A stretch of 64,000 bases of DNA from Terrabacter sp. MAHUQ-38 (GCF_014518425.1 NZ_JACVCU010000004.1:124001-188000); one strand, 5' to 3'; shown: positions 1 to 7,401, counted from the first letter of the stretch. The notes: a model not told the origin generated them from the letters alone. Made by a program: numbers and translations.

Positions 1-129
1 GTTGGCGATCGCCTCGGCTACGAGGTTTTGCCGCAACTCAGGGATCTTGGGGGAATCCCACCCTTCCCGGTGCACCGTTCGCGCGAGCATCGTGGTCGCG
101 GCGTGCAGTGCCTTGCTCTTTCTTGCCAT
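1..129 (-). CDS. Partial hypothetical protein of the integrated element
   Basis: An open frame begins with ATG at 129 on the minus strand and runs off the left edge of the window (43 codons visible). The visible peptide starts MARKSKALHAATTML and looks like an ordinary amphipathic helical protein, rich in Ala, Arg and Glu; I do not recognise a family. A purine-rich stretch (AGGAAG) about 12 bases upstream could be the ribosome binding site. It lies downstream of the serine recombinase on the same strand, so it would be the next gene inside the same mobile element. Third-position G/C bias is weaker than in the host genes further right. Being partial and unrecognised, it could be spurious. Confidence 0.35.
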   Translation of the reverse strand, partial: MARKSKALHAATTMLARTVHREGWDSPKIPELRQNLVAEAIAN

Positions 130-376
130 CTCTGGCGCTGCTTCCTGCGCTGCTTGCCCGAGCTCGCCGCTCGTGCAGGAGGTTGGTCAACACTTCTCAG
201 GCCCGCCGAACCCCCACCCTCCAAGGAAGTCCGGACTTGGGGTTCCAGCCCCAAAGCCTTTCGATAGGCACAACGGTACGTCTCCCTACCGACGCTCCCC
301 ATCAATGGAGGTGGCAGGGCGTGTCGTCGATTCCCTTGCTACCAAAGGTGATTGTAAATTCCGTTTACATCCGACC
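130..376. other. Non-coding stretch behind the recombinase gene
   Basis: No convincing gene is seen here. Open frames exist on both strands but none has a recognisable product or good codon bias. The stretch holds a weak hairpin (TTGGGG at 237-242 with CCCCAA at 249-254) and the AT-rich palindrome listed separately at 353-369, which lies just past the recombinase stop codon. Confidence 0.5.
353..369. repeat. AT-rich 6+5+6 inverted repeat after the recombinase stop
   Basis: TGTAAA (353-358) and TTTACA (364-369) are perfect inverted arms around a 5-base centre. The repeat lies 8 bases past the recombinase stop codon and is strikingly A/T-rich for this genome. It could be an operator, a recombination-related site or a weak terminator; the sequence alone does not decide. 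Confidence 0.5.
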
Positions 377-1801
377 TCAGGCTCCCGAAGGCCCTCTCCT
401 CGGCTTGATGCTCACAAGCTCGGGGTCGTAAATGTTGCCGCGTCGTGCGGACGGAAGCACCGTCACGGTCATGAGCTCACGCACAACGGCCCGCCTCCGG
501 TCCAGCGCCAACGTTGCCCAAACCGGTTGCGGATCACGTCCCACGAACTGCGCCAGTGCGGATCCGCGAGTCGAATCGGCTAGGGCCGCCTCCACTTGGT
601 CCAGCAGCCGCTGAGTCTCCTCGCTGATCTGGGCCAGCTGGGAGCCGGTGATCCTGCCCTTGATGAACAGATCGGCAGCTTCGCTCTGGCGCTCCCTCAG
701 GCTCATGGCCTCCACCCGCAGAGCCTCCGTGTCCTCCGGTGCTGGGCCGTCCGCAAACACCGTCAGGAAGTCCTCGCGGCTCAGCAGGCCCAGCAGCACA
801 CCCTCCACGTGCTCGTCCACGGCGTTCGCGCTGCGGGCCACATGGCCACCCCCGCCAGCCGGGCAACGGTAGACCGTTCGGGTGGTGCCCTTGCTGCGGT
901 TGCGAGCTGCGGTTGCCGACTTCAGTGGTTGCCCGCACCCTGCCTTGCCGCATACGGCGATTCCCGCGAGCAACCACTTGGCCCGGTTGGTCACTGATCG
1001 TCGGCGGGCAGGGTCGCTCAGCAGCTTCACCACCGCTCGGTGGGTGTCCTCGCTGATGATCGCAGGCCAGGTGAGCCGCCCCAACACCTCACCGTTGAGC
1101 ACCGACAGGCCCGCGTTGCGCGGTCGGGTCAGCACCTGACGCAGGCTCGTGTAGTTCCACGGCCTGCCTGTGGAGGTGCTGACGTTGCGGGCGTTGAGGT
1201 CCGCGACGATGGAGCCAAGAGAAGCCCCGGCCAGCAGCGCCTTGCACGCACCCTGAATCTCGCGGGCCTCGGCGCGGTTCAGGGTGGCCGACCCGTCAGG
1301 CCGGATGTTCCAGCCGAACGGGGGAGCGCCGCCCAGCCAGCGCCCATCCCGCGCCGCTTGGAGCTGCGCCCGCTTCACTCGCTCGGCCTTGTGCTCGCTC
1401 TCCTGTCGGGCCACCGCCCCACGGATGCGAGCGGTCAGCCGGCCGCTGGACGTGGTGAGGTCCAGCTCGCCAGCCTGCGCAAACCGGGTCACGATCGCTC
1501 GGGGCTCGCAGGCCTCGATGTAGTCCTCCAGCTCGCGGGGAGACCGGTGCAGCCTGTCCTCGTGCCAAGCCAGCACGGCGTCCACCCTGCCGTGTCGAAT
1601 GGCTTCCAGCACGGCTGCGTACCCCTGACGCTTCTTGCCGCTGTAGGCGCTCGTGTCGTTGTCGGATTCAACCTGGACCACCTCCCAGCCGAGCCGAGCG
1701 GCGAGCCTCTCGCAGTCCTCGCGCTGACGTGCCACTCCGAGGCCTGCCCCGGTGCGGTCTTGGCTGATCCGGCAGTAGATCACTGCTCGCTTCTTGGTCA
1801 T
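377..1801 (-). CDS. Large serine recombinase (phage/ICE-type integrase)
   Basis: A 474-residue site-specific recombinase that would integrate and excise the element. The N-terminal resolvase domain opens with AVIYCRISQDRTG; the serine at about residue 13 is the expected nucleophile. It is followed by a recombinase (DNA-binding) domain at roughly 160-260, a zinc-ribbon-like Cys cluster at about 285-325 (CGKAGCG...YRCP) and a coiled-coil stretch near 360-410. This order and length are those of large serine integrases such as phiC31/Bxb1. ATG at 1801 is preferred; the frame stays open to a TTG at 1822. The gene begins almost exactly where interrupted cpaF coding sequence begins on the other strand, so its 5' end sits at the element/host junction. 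Codon bias is weaker than in host genes. Confidence 0.93.
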   Translation of the reverse strand: MTKKRAVIYCRISQDRTGAGLGVARQREDCERLAARLGWEVVQVESDNDTSAYSGKKRQGYAAVLEAIRHGRVDAVLAWHEDRLHRSPRELEDYIEACEPRAIVTRFAQAGELDLTTSSGRLTARIRGAVARQESEHKAERVKRAQLQAARDGRWLGGAPPFGWNIRPDGSATLNRAEAREIQGACKALLAGASLGSIVADLNARNVSTSTGRPWNYTSLRQVLTRPRNAGLSVLNGEVLGRLTWPAIISEDTHRAVVKLLSDPARRRSVTNRAKWLLAGIAVCGKAGCGQPLKSATAARNRSKGTTRTVYRCPAGGGGHVARSANAVDEHVEGVLLGLLSREDFLTVFADGPAPEDTEALRVEAMSLRERQSEAADLFIKGRITGSQLAQISEETQRLLDQVEAALADSTRGSALAQFVGRDPQPVWATLALDRRRAVVRELMTVTVLPSARRGNIYDPELVSIKPRRGPSGA

Positions 1802-1840
1802 GTACTCATTGTGACCTAACAAAATGCGGTGTGCCGGGGA
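1802..1840. other. Candidate attachment-site junction (attL/attR) inside cpaF
   Basis: Upstream of about 1826 the sequence is A/T-rich and reads as no part of CpaF. From GGT-GTG-CCG-GGG-ATG (1828 on) it reads GVPGM, which leads straight into the conserved CpaF motif CTVHANS. The recombinase ATG is at 1801. The crossover point must therefore lie close to 1822-1835. The other half of cpaF and the second att site would be outside the window to the left. That this is an att site is inference from gene layout. Confidence 0.6.
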
Positions 1841-2181
1841 TGTGCACCGTGCACGCCAACAGCGCCCGCGAGGCCGTGACGAAGATGTGCACCCTGCCGT
1901 TGCTCGCCGGAGAGAACGTGTCGAGCCGCTTCGTCGTGCCGACGGTGGCAGCGGCGGTCGACGTCGTCGTGCACGTCGCCCTCGAGCGGGATGGAGTTCG
2001 CCGCGTGCGTGAGATCGTCGCGGTGCCCGGTCGAGCCGAGGGAGACGTGATCGAGGTCGCTGACCTCTTCGTCACGAGGGATGGTGCGCTGCGCCGTGCG
2101 GACGGCTTCCCCCCGCACCGCGAGGCCTTCGAGCGGGCCGGCTACGACGTGGCCGCCCTTCTGGCGCAGATGGACTCATGA
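1828..2181 (+). pseudogene. cpaF: 3' fragment of tad pilus ATPase gene (cpaF/tadA), interrupted by the element
   Basis: The last 117 codons of a type II/IV secretion ATPase of the TadA/CpaF class, which powers Flp/Tad pilus assembly at the inner face of the membrane. The fragment starts GVPGMCTVHANSAREAV, matching the conserved His-box region of CpaF, and continues with LPLLAGENV and a VDVVVHV strand to a normal C-terminus. Walker A and the N-terminal domain are missing, and no credible start codon or ribosome site precedes it. The stop overlaps tadB by four bases (ATGA), so it was the promoter-proximal gene of the tad operon. Truncation coincides with the serine recombinase gene, so interruption by the element is far more likely than random decay; the 3' part shows no frameshift or stop. 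Confidence 0.85.
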
Positions 2182-3047
2182 TGTCCCCGCTCGCGATCGG
2201 CCTCCTCCTCGGCGTCGGGGTCTTCTTCGTCTACTGGTCGTTCTGGCCGCAGGAGCAGACGCCGGAAACGACCGGCCGCGGCGGGTTCATGGTGGGGCTG
2301 CGCGACCACCTCACACAGGCGGGCTACACCTCCGTGACGCCGGCAAACGTCGTCGTCGGCTCCGCCGTGCTCTTCGCCGTCGCATTCGTGCTCGTCCTCG
2401 CTGTGGTGCGCGTCGTACCCATCGCCCTGTGCTTCGCGGGGATGGCCGGAGCCGTGCCCCTCGCACTCGTCCGCGCACGGGCACGCAAGCGGCGCAGCAA
2501 GCTTCGCGACCTGTGGCCTGACGTCGTCGACAACATCACGTCCGGGGTCCGCGCTGGGCTGGCGCTGCCCGAGGCGCTCTCGCAGCTCGCTGCGCGTGGC
2601 CCTGCCGAGCTGCGGCCGGCCTTCGCGGCGTTCGCCGAGGACTACCGCACGACCGGCCGCTTCCACGACTGTCTCGACCGGCTCAAGGACCGGCTCAGCG
2701 ATCCAGTCGGCGACCGGATCGTCGAGTCGCTCCGCATCGCGCGGGAGGTCGGTGGAAGCGATCTCGGCAAGCTGCTGCGGACCCTGTCGTCGTTCCTGCG
2801 GGAGGACGCCCGCACCCGGGCCGAGCTCGAGACCCGCCAGAGCTGGACGGTCAATGCCGCCCGGCTGGCGGCGGGTGCGCCCTGGGTCATCCTGGGCCTG
2901 CTCGCCCTCAACGGGGGCTCCCTCGCGGCGTACTCCTCCCCGACGGGCTGGGTGGTCCTCGCCGTGGGTGCGGGACTCTGCATCGTGGCCTACCGGGCGA
3001 TGATCTGGATCGGACGTCTGCCCGAGGAAGAGCGGGTGCTGCGATGA
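2178..3047 (+). CDS. tadB: Tad pilus inner-membrane platform protein TadB
   Basis: A 289-residue type II secretion F-family protein. With TadC it forms the inner-membrane platform on which the Tad ATPase acts during Flp pilus assembly. Hydrophobic segments lie at roughly residues 5-17 and 55-95, followed by the cytoplasmic GspF-type domain (LRDLWPDVVDNITSGVRAGLALPEALSQLAARGP) and C-terminal membrane helices at about 235-280. The gene overlaps the cpaF fragment and tadC by four bases at each side, so translation is coupled throughout. Two consecutive ATG codons (2178, 2181) are possible starts. Because cpaF is interrupted just upstream, its transcription now depends on whatever promoter the element end supplies. 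Family assignment is firm; the loss of expression is inference. Confidence 0.9.
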   Translation: MMSPLAIGLLLGVGVFFVYWSFWPQEQTPETTGRGGFMVGLRDHLTQAGYTSVTPANVVVGSAVLFAVAFVLVLAVVRVVPIALCFAGMAGAVPLALVRARARKRRSKLRDLWPDVVDNITSGVRAGLALPEALSQLAARGPAELRPAFAAFAEDYRTTGRFHDCLDRLKDRLSDPVGDRIVESLRIAREVGGSDLGKLLRTLSSFLREDARTRAELETRQSWTVNAARLAAGAPWVILGLLALNGGSLAAYSSPTGWVVLAVGAGLCIVAYRAMIWIGRLPEEERVLR

Positions 3048-4021
3048 ACGCGGCCGCCCACTGGGACTCGGAGCTGCTTGGCGACGGCTGGTCCTGGGTC
3101 GGCGCAACGGCAGGTGTGCTCATGGCGGCCGGGCTCGCGCTCGTGGTGGCCGGACTTCCATCGAGCCGCCGTCCCACCCTGGACGACCGGCTCGAGCCCT
3201 ACCTGCGTGACACCCCGCGACCGTCGAGCCTGCTGTCACGGCCGGCGCCGGCGCGCGGACCCTTCGGCTTCGGTGAGCTCTTCGCGCCATACGTGGGCCG
3301 TCTCGGCGCCCGGGTCGGAGCGGTCCTCGGTGGCGCGCCCTCGGTGGCGCGCCGTCAGCTCCGGGCAGGACTCCCGGCGGACGTGGACCGCTTCCGGGCC
3401 GAGCAGGTCCTGTTCGGGGCGCTCGGCGGCCTCGGCGGACTCGTCTTCACCGCGGTGGTTGCCGTGGCCCAGCAGCGCTTCCCCGTGCCGGTCCTGGTCG
3501 CGATGGTTCTCGTGGGCGTCCTCGGTGGCGTCGCAGCCCGTGACTACGCCCTCAGCCGGGCCGCGGCACGGCGGGAGGCACGCATGCTCACGGAGTTCCC
3601 CACGGTCGCCGAGCTGCTCGCGCTCGCCGTGAGCGCCGGGGAGGGCGCGGTCGGGGCGCTCGAACGCGTCTGTCGCCTCTCGCACGGGGAGCTCTCCGAC
3701 GAGCTGAGGCGATGTCTGGCCGACGCCCGCGCCGGCGCCAACCTGCCGACGGCCCTCCAGGGTCTCGCCGACCGAACCGGTCTGATGAGCCTGACGCGCT
3801 TCGTCGACGGGATCGTCGTTGCTGTGGAGCGCGGCACGCCGCTCGCCGAGGTGCTTCGAGCCCAGGCCCAGGACGTGCGTGAGGACGGACGCCGCGCCCT
3901 GATGGAGGAGGGGGGCCGCAAGGAGATCTACATGATGGTCCCGATCGTCTTCCTCACCCTCCCGGTCACGGTCCTGTTCGCGCTCTACCCGGGCCTCAGC
4001 TTCCTCCGCTTCAGGCTGTGA
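3044..4021 (+). CDS. tadC: Tad pilus inner-membrane platform protein TadC
   Basis: A 325-residue second GspF-family platform protein. It has an N-terminal membrane helix (about 18-38), paired helices near 125-170, the conserved cytoplasmic stretch EFPTVAELLALAVSAGEGAVGALERV and a last helix ending in the pattern VFLTLPVTVLFALYPGLSFLRF. The length and helix layout fit actinobacterial TadC (Rv3657c-like). ATG at 3044 overlaps the tadB stop. The adjacent order tadB-tadC-pilin-TadE-TadE-TadG matches the mycobacterial Rv3658c-Rv3654c block, which supports the assignment. No defect is visible. Confidence 0.9.
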   Translation: MNAAAHWDSELLGDGWSWVGATAGVLMAAGLALVVAGLPSSRRPTLDDRLEPYLRDTPRPSSLLSRPAPARGPFGFGELFAPYVGRLGARVGAVLGGAPSVARRQLRAGLPADVDRFRAEQVLFGALGGLGGLVFTAVVAVAQQRFPVPVLVAMVLVGVLGGVAARDYALSRAAARREARMLTEFPTVAELLALAVSAGEGAVGALERVCRLSHGELSDELRRCLADARAGANLPTALQGLADRTGLMSLTRFVDGIVVAVERGTPLAEVLRAQAQDVREDGRRALMEEGGRKEIYMMVPIVFLTLPVTVLFALYPGLSFLRFRL

Positions 4022-4080
4022 GACACGGGGCCGGTCCACACACACGACACCCGCACGTCCACCACAGGGAGACAGAAGAA

Positions 4081-4296
4081 ATGAACCGCATCATCACCGC
4101 TCACGTCCGGACGCGCGCCGCTGTCGCGAACGCCATCGCCCGCCGGGTCGCCGGCCCGCGAGACCGTGGCGACGTCCCGGGCTGGGTCCTCGTCACGATC
4201 ATGACCGCCGGACTCGTCACAGCGCTCTGGGCGATCGCGGGCCCGCAGCTGGGCGACCTCTTCAGCGACGCCATCTCGGACGTCAAGGGACCGTGA
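4081..4296 (+). CDS. Flp/Tad-type small pilin
   Basis: A 71-residue protein with a charged leader (MNRIITAHVRTRAAVANAIARRVAGPRDRGD) followed by one hydrophobic segment, PGWVLVTIMTAGLVTALWAIAGP, and a short polar tail. This is the form of the Flp-like pilin next to tadC in actinobacteria (Rv3656c-like). The usual E/Y pair of Flp prepilins is not evident, so the processing site is uncertain. ATG at 4081 has a purine-rich upstream GGGAGACAGAAGA. A longer frame from 4018 exists but lacks such a site. The stop overlaps the next start (GTGA). Confidence 0.82.
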   Translation: MNRIITAHVRTRAAVANAIARRVAGPRDRGDVPGWVLVTIMTAGLVTALWAIAGPQLGDLFSDAISDVKGP

Positions 4297-4829
4297 GGCC
4301 GCGAGGCCACGGCAGGGCACGGGCCCGCTCGGGGTGGCAGTTCCAGCCGCTCCAGGGTCTCGAGCGCTGGGCCGCCCGCTCATCGCGTCTTGGTGACAGG
4401 GCGCTGGCCGGTCGCACCGCCATGGCAATCCACAGGTGCGAACGCGGCTCTGCCGTAGCGGAGTTCGTCATGGTTGCGGCCTTGCTGCTGTTCGTCGCCA
4501 TGGGTGTGTTCCAGCTAGGACTGGCCCTCTACGTGCGCAACACGTTGATCTCGGCGGCATCGGAGGGGGCACGATTCGGGGCACGGGCAGACGCCCAGCC
4601 GGCCGACGGGACGGCGCGCGCGGAGTCCCTCATCACCAACGCGCTTGGCAGCTCCTTCGCCCAGGACGTCAGCGCCTCGCGCTCCGTCACGGCCTCCGGG
4701 GTCCGCGTGGTCGAGGTGAGGGTGTCGGCCCCACTGCCCGTGATCGGTCCGCTCGGACCGTCCGGCTCGCTCACGGTGTCCGGTCGGGCCTTCAGCGAGG
4801 AGCAGGTGGTCGCGGGGGACCAGCCGTGA
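4293..4829 (+). CDS. tadE: TadE-family pilus assembly protein
   Basis: A TadE-like minor pseudopilin. The recognisable core is ERGSAVAEFVMVAALLLFVAMGVFQLGLALYVRNTLISAASEGARFGARA, the glutamate-bearing N-terminal segment and single membrane helix of the TadE family, followed by a soluble beta-rich domain. The annotated start is GTG at 4293, which overlaps the pilin stop. That start leaves 43 extra Arg-rich residues before the core; ATG at 4422 would give a more typical 135-residue protein and is a real alternative. It is embedded in the coupled tad operon. Confidence 0.85.
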   Translation: MRPRGHGRARARSGWQFQPLQGLERWAARSSRLGDRALAGRTAMAIHRCERGSAVAEFVMVAALLLFVAMGVFQLGLALYVRNTLISAASEGARFGARADAQPADGTARAESLITNALGSSFAQDVSASRSVTASGVRVVEVRVSAPLPVIGPLGPSGSLTVSGRAFSEEQVVAGDQP

Positions 4830-5305
4830 TGGGAGCGGAGCTGCTGGTCAGGCGTGTCTCGCGCGGGCGACGCACCAAGGTCGCCGCCGCAGACGAGGGC
4901 CGCGCCATCCTCGAGTTCATCTTCCTCGGGGTCCTGCTCCTGCTTCCGCTCACCTACCTCGTCCTGACCGCTGCTCGTATCCAGGCCGCCTCCTTCTCCG
5001 CATCTCTCGCCGGCCGCGAGGCCGGCCGTGCCTTCGTCACGGCGCCGGACGATGGCGAGGCCTTCGGCCGGGCCCGGGCGGCTGCCTTCCTCGCGTTCGA
5101 CGACTTCTCCTTCGACACGGGAGCATCGGTCGATGTCAGCTGCGACGGCACACCCTGTCTGAGGCCCGAGGGGTCCGTGACCTCCACGGCCACCATCGTG
5201 GTCCAGCTGCCCCTGGTGCCCGACTTCATCGCCGACCACGTCCAAGCCTCGGTGACGATCTCGTCGACGCACGTCGCCACCGTCGACCGCTTCGTGGCCC
5301 GATGA
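4829..5305 (+). CDS. Second TadE-like pilus protein
   Basis: A 158-residue TadE-like protein. A basic N-terminus is followed by ADEGRAILEFIFLGVLLLLPLTYLVLTAARIQAASFSASLAGREAGRA, again with a conserved Glu at the head of a membrane helix, and a C-terminal periplasmic domain with two cysteines (SCDGTPC), perhaps a disulfide. ATG at 4829 shares one base with the previous stop (TGATG), and the 3' end overlaps the next gene by four bases. It probably acts with the preceding TadE as a minor pilin or in pilus maturation; the exact role in actinobacteria is not established. Confidence 0.8.
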   Translation: MGAELLVRRVSRGRRTKVAAADEGRAILEFIFLGVLLLLPLTYLVLTAARIQAASFSASLAGREAGRAFVTAPDDGEAFGRARAAAFLAFDDFSFDTGASVDVSCDGTPCLRPEGSVTSTATIVVQLPLVPDFIADHVQASVTISSTHVATVDRFVAR

Positions 5306-5808
5306 GCAGGTATGCCGTGTGGCTCGTCGGCAGGGGCCGCCACCTCACCACTCGTCCCGGTCTCGATCGGCGGAGCGACGCGGGGCAGATCGGCATCCTC
5401 GTCCTCGGCCTGTTCGTGCTCGTCTCACTTCTCGTCCTGGGCGCCATCGACGTCACGGCAGCCCAGCTCGCGCGGATGCGTCTGCTCGACGCGGCCGACT
5501 CCGCCGCCCTCGACGCCGCGGACGCGCTCGACGAGCGTGCCGCGTACGAGCACGGTGTCGTCGACCGGCTCTCGCTCACCGACGCGTCGGTGGCCGAGGC
5601 GGCCGCATCCCACCTCGCCCGGACCCCGCTGCCACCCGGCATCACGTCCTGGTCGGTCGTGCCGGACACCGGCGTCGCCGACGGGTCGACGGCGGTGGTC
5701 ACGGTCCAGGCCACCGCGACCCTGCCCATGAGCGGCTGGGTGCTCGACTCCCTCGGCGGCAGCGTCACGATCACCGTCACGTCGCGAGCGCGCGCACCGC
5801 TCGGCTGA
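5302..5808 (+). CDS. TadG-like/Rv3654c-like membrane-anchored pilus protein
   Basis: A 168-residue protein with the motif SDAGQIGILVLGLFVLVSLLVLGAIDVTAAQLARMRLLDAADSAALDAADAL. This is the actinobacterial TadG-like (Rv3654c-like) pattern: one N-terminal membrane helix followed by an Ala/Asp-rich region and a small extracytoplasmic domain. ATG at 5302 overlaps the preceding gene. It is the last gene of the coupled tad operon, with a hairpin about 140 bases further on. Function is known only by association with Tad pili. Confidence 0.8.
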   Translation: MSRYAVWLVGRGRHLTTRPGLDRRSDAGQIGILVLGLFVLVSLLVLGAIDVTAAQLARMRLLDAADSAALDAADALDERAAYEHGVVDRLSLTDASVAEAAASHLARTPLPPGITSWSVVPDTGVADGSTAVVTVQATATLPMSGWVLDSLGGSVTITVTSRARAPLG

Positions 5809-5947
5809 GGCCGGAGGCCCCGAGGTCACGCAAATCTGGCAAAAGGGTCACGCCCGTGTCGATTCCGCAATACCGTCCGTCCACGACGCCCGCGCCGCCT
5901 CAGCACGTCCAATGCCGGTGGCGCGCCCGCGTTTCAGACAGGGAGCG

Positions 5948-5975
5948 GTGGCGCCGTCCTGGCGGGCGGCGCCAC
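5948..5975. terminator. Hairpin downstream of the tad operon
   Basis: GTGGCGCC (5948-5955) and GGCGCCAC (5968-5975) form a perfect 8-bp stem with a 12-base loop and no T-run. It sits between the last tad gene and the next secreted-protein gene, so it could end the tad transcript. Confidence 0.45.
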
Positions 5976-6021
5976 ACGCGTTGCCGCGCGGCCAACCGCC
6001 GCGACGATCGACAGGAACACA

Positions 6022-6528
6022 GTGCGCACCTTCACCATCACGCCGGCGACCGAGGCAGCGGCCACGTTGGCCTCCAAGGCCGCCACCAAGGCGCTGGTCG
6101 CCGCGACCGCAGCCGGCCTCGCCGTGGCGGCCCCGATCGCGACCGCGAGCTCGGCCCAGGCTCTGCCCGCGATCATGATCTACAAGGTCCAGTACGACTC
6201 ACCCGGCTCCGACACCGGCAGCAACACAAGCCTCAATGCCGAGTTCGTCGTCATCAAGAACACCACACGCAGCAATCGGGTCCTCACGGGATGGACCTTG
6301 CGTGACAAGACGGGGTACACCTACAAGTTTCCCGCGTTCACGCTGAAGGCCGGAGCAGTGGTCACCATCCACACCGGACGCGGGACGGCGAGCTCGACGC
6401 ACCGCTACTACAACAGGGCCTGGTACGTCTGGAACAACACCGGCGACACGGCCTACCTGCGCAACGCCTACGGCACGACCGTCGACACGTGCTCGTGGTC
6501 GCGCTCCGGCACCGCCACCTACTGCTGA
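6022..6528 (+). CDS. Secreted lamin-tail-domain (LTD) protein
   Basis: A 168-residue exported protein. Residues 1-48 form an atypically long Ala/Thr-rich signal region ending in ASSAQALP; the mature part fits a single lamin-tail domain, with IMIYKVQYDSPGSDTG, AEFVVIKNTT, LTGWTLRDKTGYTYKFP, TLKAGAVVTIHTGRG and a closing WNNTGDTAYLRNAYGT strand. LTD modules are Ig-like beta folds found on bacterial surface proteins and nucleases; here nothing else is attached, so the role is unknown. GTG at 6022 is chosen because CAGG lies about 10 bases upstream and no other start precedes the hydrophobic segment. It is followed by a strong hairpin. Confidence 0.75.
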   Translation: MRTFTITPATEAAATLASKAATKALVAATAAGLAVAAPIATASSAQALPAIMIYKVQYDSPGSDTGSNTSLNAEFVVIKNTTRSNRVLTGWTLRDKTGYTYKFPAFTLKAGAVVTIHTGRGTASSTHRYYNRAWYVWNNTGDTAYLRNAYGTTVDTCSWSRSGTATYC

Positions 6529-6560
6529 GCACGCCGCCGCTCCGCGGCACACCGACCGTC

Positions 6561-6595
6561 GATGGCCCGCCCCAGTCACCCGGGGGGCGGGCCAT
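6561..6595 (+). terminator. Strong hairpin terminator after the LTD gene
   Basis: GATGGCCCGCCCC (6561-6573) pairs with GGGGCGGGCCATC (6583-6595), a 13-bp stem with a 9-base loop. It lies 33 bases after the LTD stop codon. There is no U-tract, as is common in high-GC actinobacteria. Confidence 0.7.
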
Positions 6596-6726
6596 CGGCC
6601 GTCTCCGGCAGTCGCATGGGCCTGTGAGCAAAACCAAGAAACACCCAACAAAGGTCAAGAAATCGTCAAAAAAGCCTCAACAATGGATAAGTCCGGTTAA
6701 TTTGGACAAACAGCGCCAATACCCCT

Positions 6727-6755
6727 CGAGACCACTTCCCGTACCGGTGGTCTCG
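6727..6755. repeat. Inverted repeat upstream of the matrixin-like gene
   Basis: CGAGACCAC (6727-6735) and GTGGTCTCG (6747-6755) are perfect 9-base arms around an 11-base centre, about 80 bases upstream of the protease start. It may be an operator or a leader hairpin. Confidence 0.5.
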
Positions 6756-6835
6756 GCGTCTGTCCCAACAGGAACCCGCATGGAGCCACATCAGAGCTGA
6801 GCCCCCAGCAGAACCCCCACAGCAGGAGAAGGCAC

Positions 6836-7360
6836 ATGAAGCGGATCATCTTCGTCGTACTCGCAGCAGTCGGCCTCGCCCTCGCGGTGGCCGCCCCGAC
6901 CCAGGCTGCCAAGCCAGCCCCGACCGCAGCGGTCGCGGCGTACTGGGGCCACTGGGTGTCCCCGGCCCTCGTCTACGACGGCACCGGCGGCAACAACTCC
7001 TACAAGGTGTCCGAGGCGGTGTCCGAGTGGCGCAAGTCCGGGTGGAACGTCTCCATGACCAGCGACTCGGCCAGGGCCAACATCAAGGTGTCCGCCGCGA
7101 TGTCGACGATCGACGGTGCAGTCGGTGACGCGAGCGTCGTGTCGAGCGGCGGCGTCATCACCGCGTGCACCGTCCGCCTCGACCCGCTGTTCATGTCGCT
7201 CAACGCCGGCGAGCACCTCGCCATCCACGAGCTCGGCCACTGCGGCGGCCTGCCGCACTCGACGTCGACCAAGAGCGTCATGTACCCCTCGACCAACTCC
7301 AACACCGCCCTGACGCGTCCCACCGCCGCGGACATCCGCTGGATGGCCGGCAACTACTGA
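6836..7360 (+). CDS. Secreted matrixin-like zinc metalloprotease
   Basis: A 174-residue exported protein with a clean signal peptide (MKRIIFVVLAAVGLALAVAAPTQA). The active-site motif is HELGHCGGLPHS, the HExGHxxGxxH zinc site of metzincins, followed by a Met-turn, SVMYPS. Three zinc histidines and the catalytic Glu are present. It is small for a matrixin, with no propeptide or extra domain visible. An unusual cysteine sits inside the zinc motif, with another in ITACTVRLDP; the two could form a disulfide or latch. ATG at 6836 follows a good GGAGAAGG site. It is convergent with the next gene across a 15-bp hairpin. Substrate unknown. Confidence 0.8.
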   Translation: MKRIIFVVLAAVGLALAVAAPTQAAKPAPTAAVAAYWGHWVSPALVYDGTGGNNSYKVSEAVSEWRKSGWNVSMTSDSARANIKVSAAMSTIDGAVGDASVVSSGGVITACTVRLDPLFMSLNAGEHLAIHELGHCGGLPHSTSTKSVMYPSTNSNTALTRPTAADIRWMAGNY

Positions 7361-7401
7361 CCTGACGCGCGATCTGCTCGGGGGAGCTTGCACCGCAACC
7401 A

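Larger units (their letters stand above)
6529..6835. other. 307-bp spacer with terminator, A-rich tract and inverted repeat
   Basis: No gene is seen. The spacer holds a 13-bp-stem terminator (6561-6595), then an unusually A-rich segment at about 6625-6715 that is much lower in GC than anything nearby, and the inverted repeat at 6727-6755. It probably contains the promoter and regulatory region of the protease gene at 6836. Confidence 0.6.

Noticed and set aside
2-583. A 193-codon plus-strand frame at the left edge
   Set aside because: It overlaps the recombinase antisense, has poor codon bias and no recognisable product.
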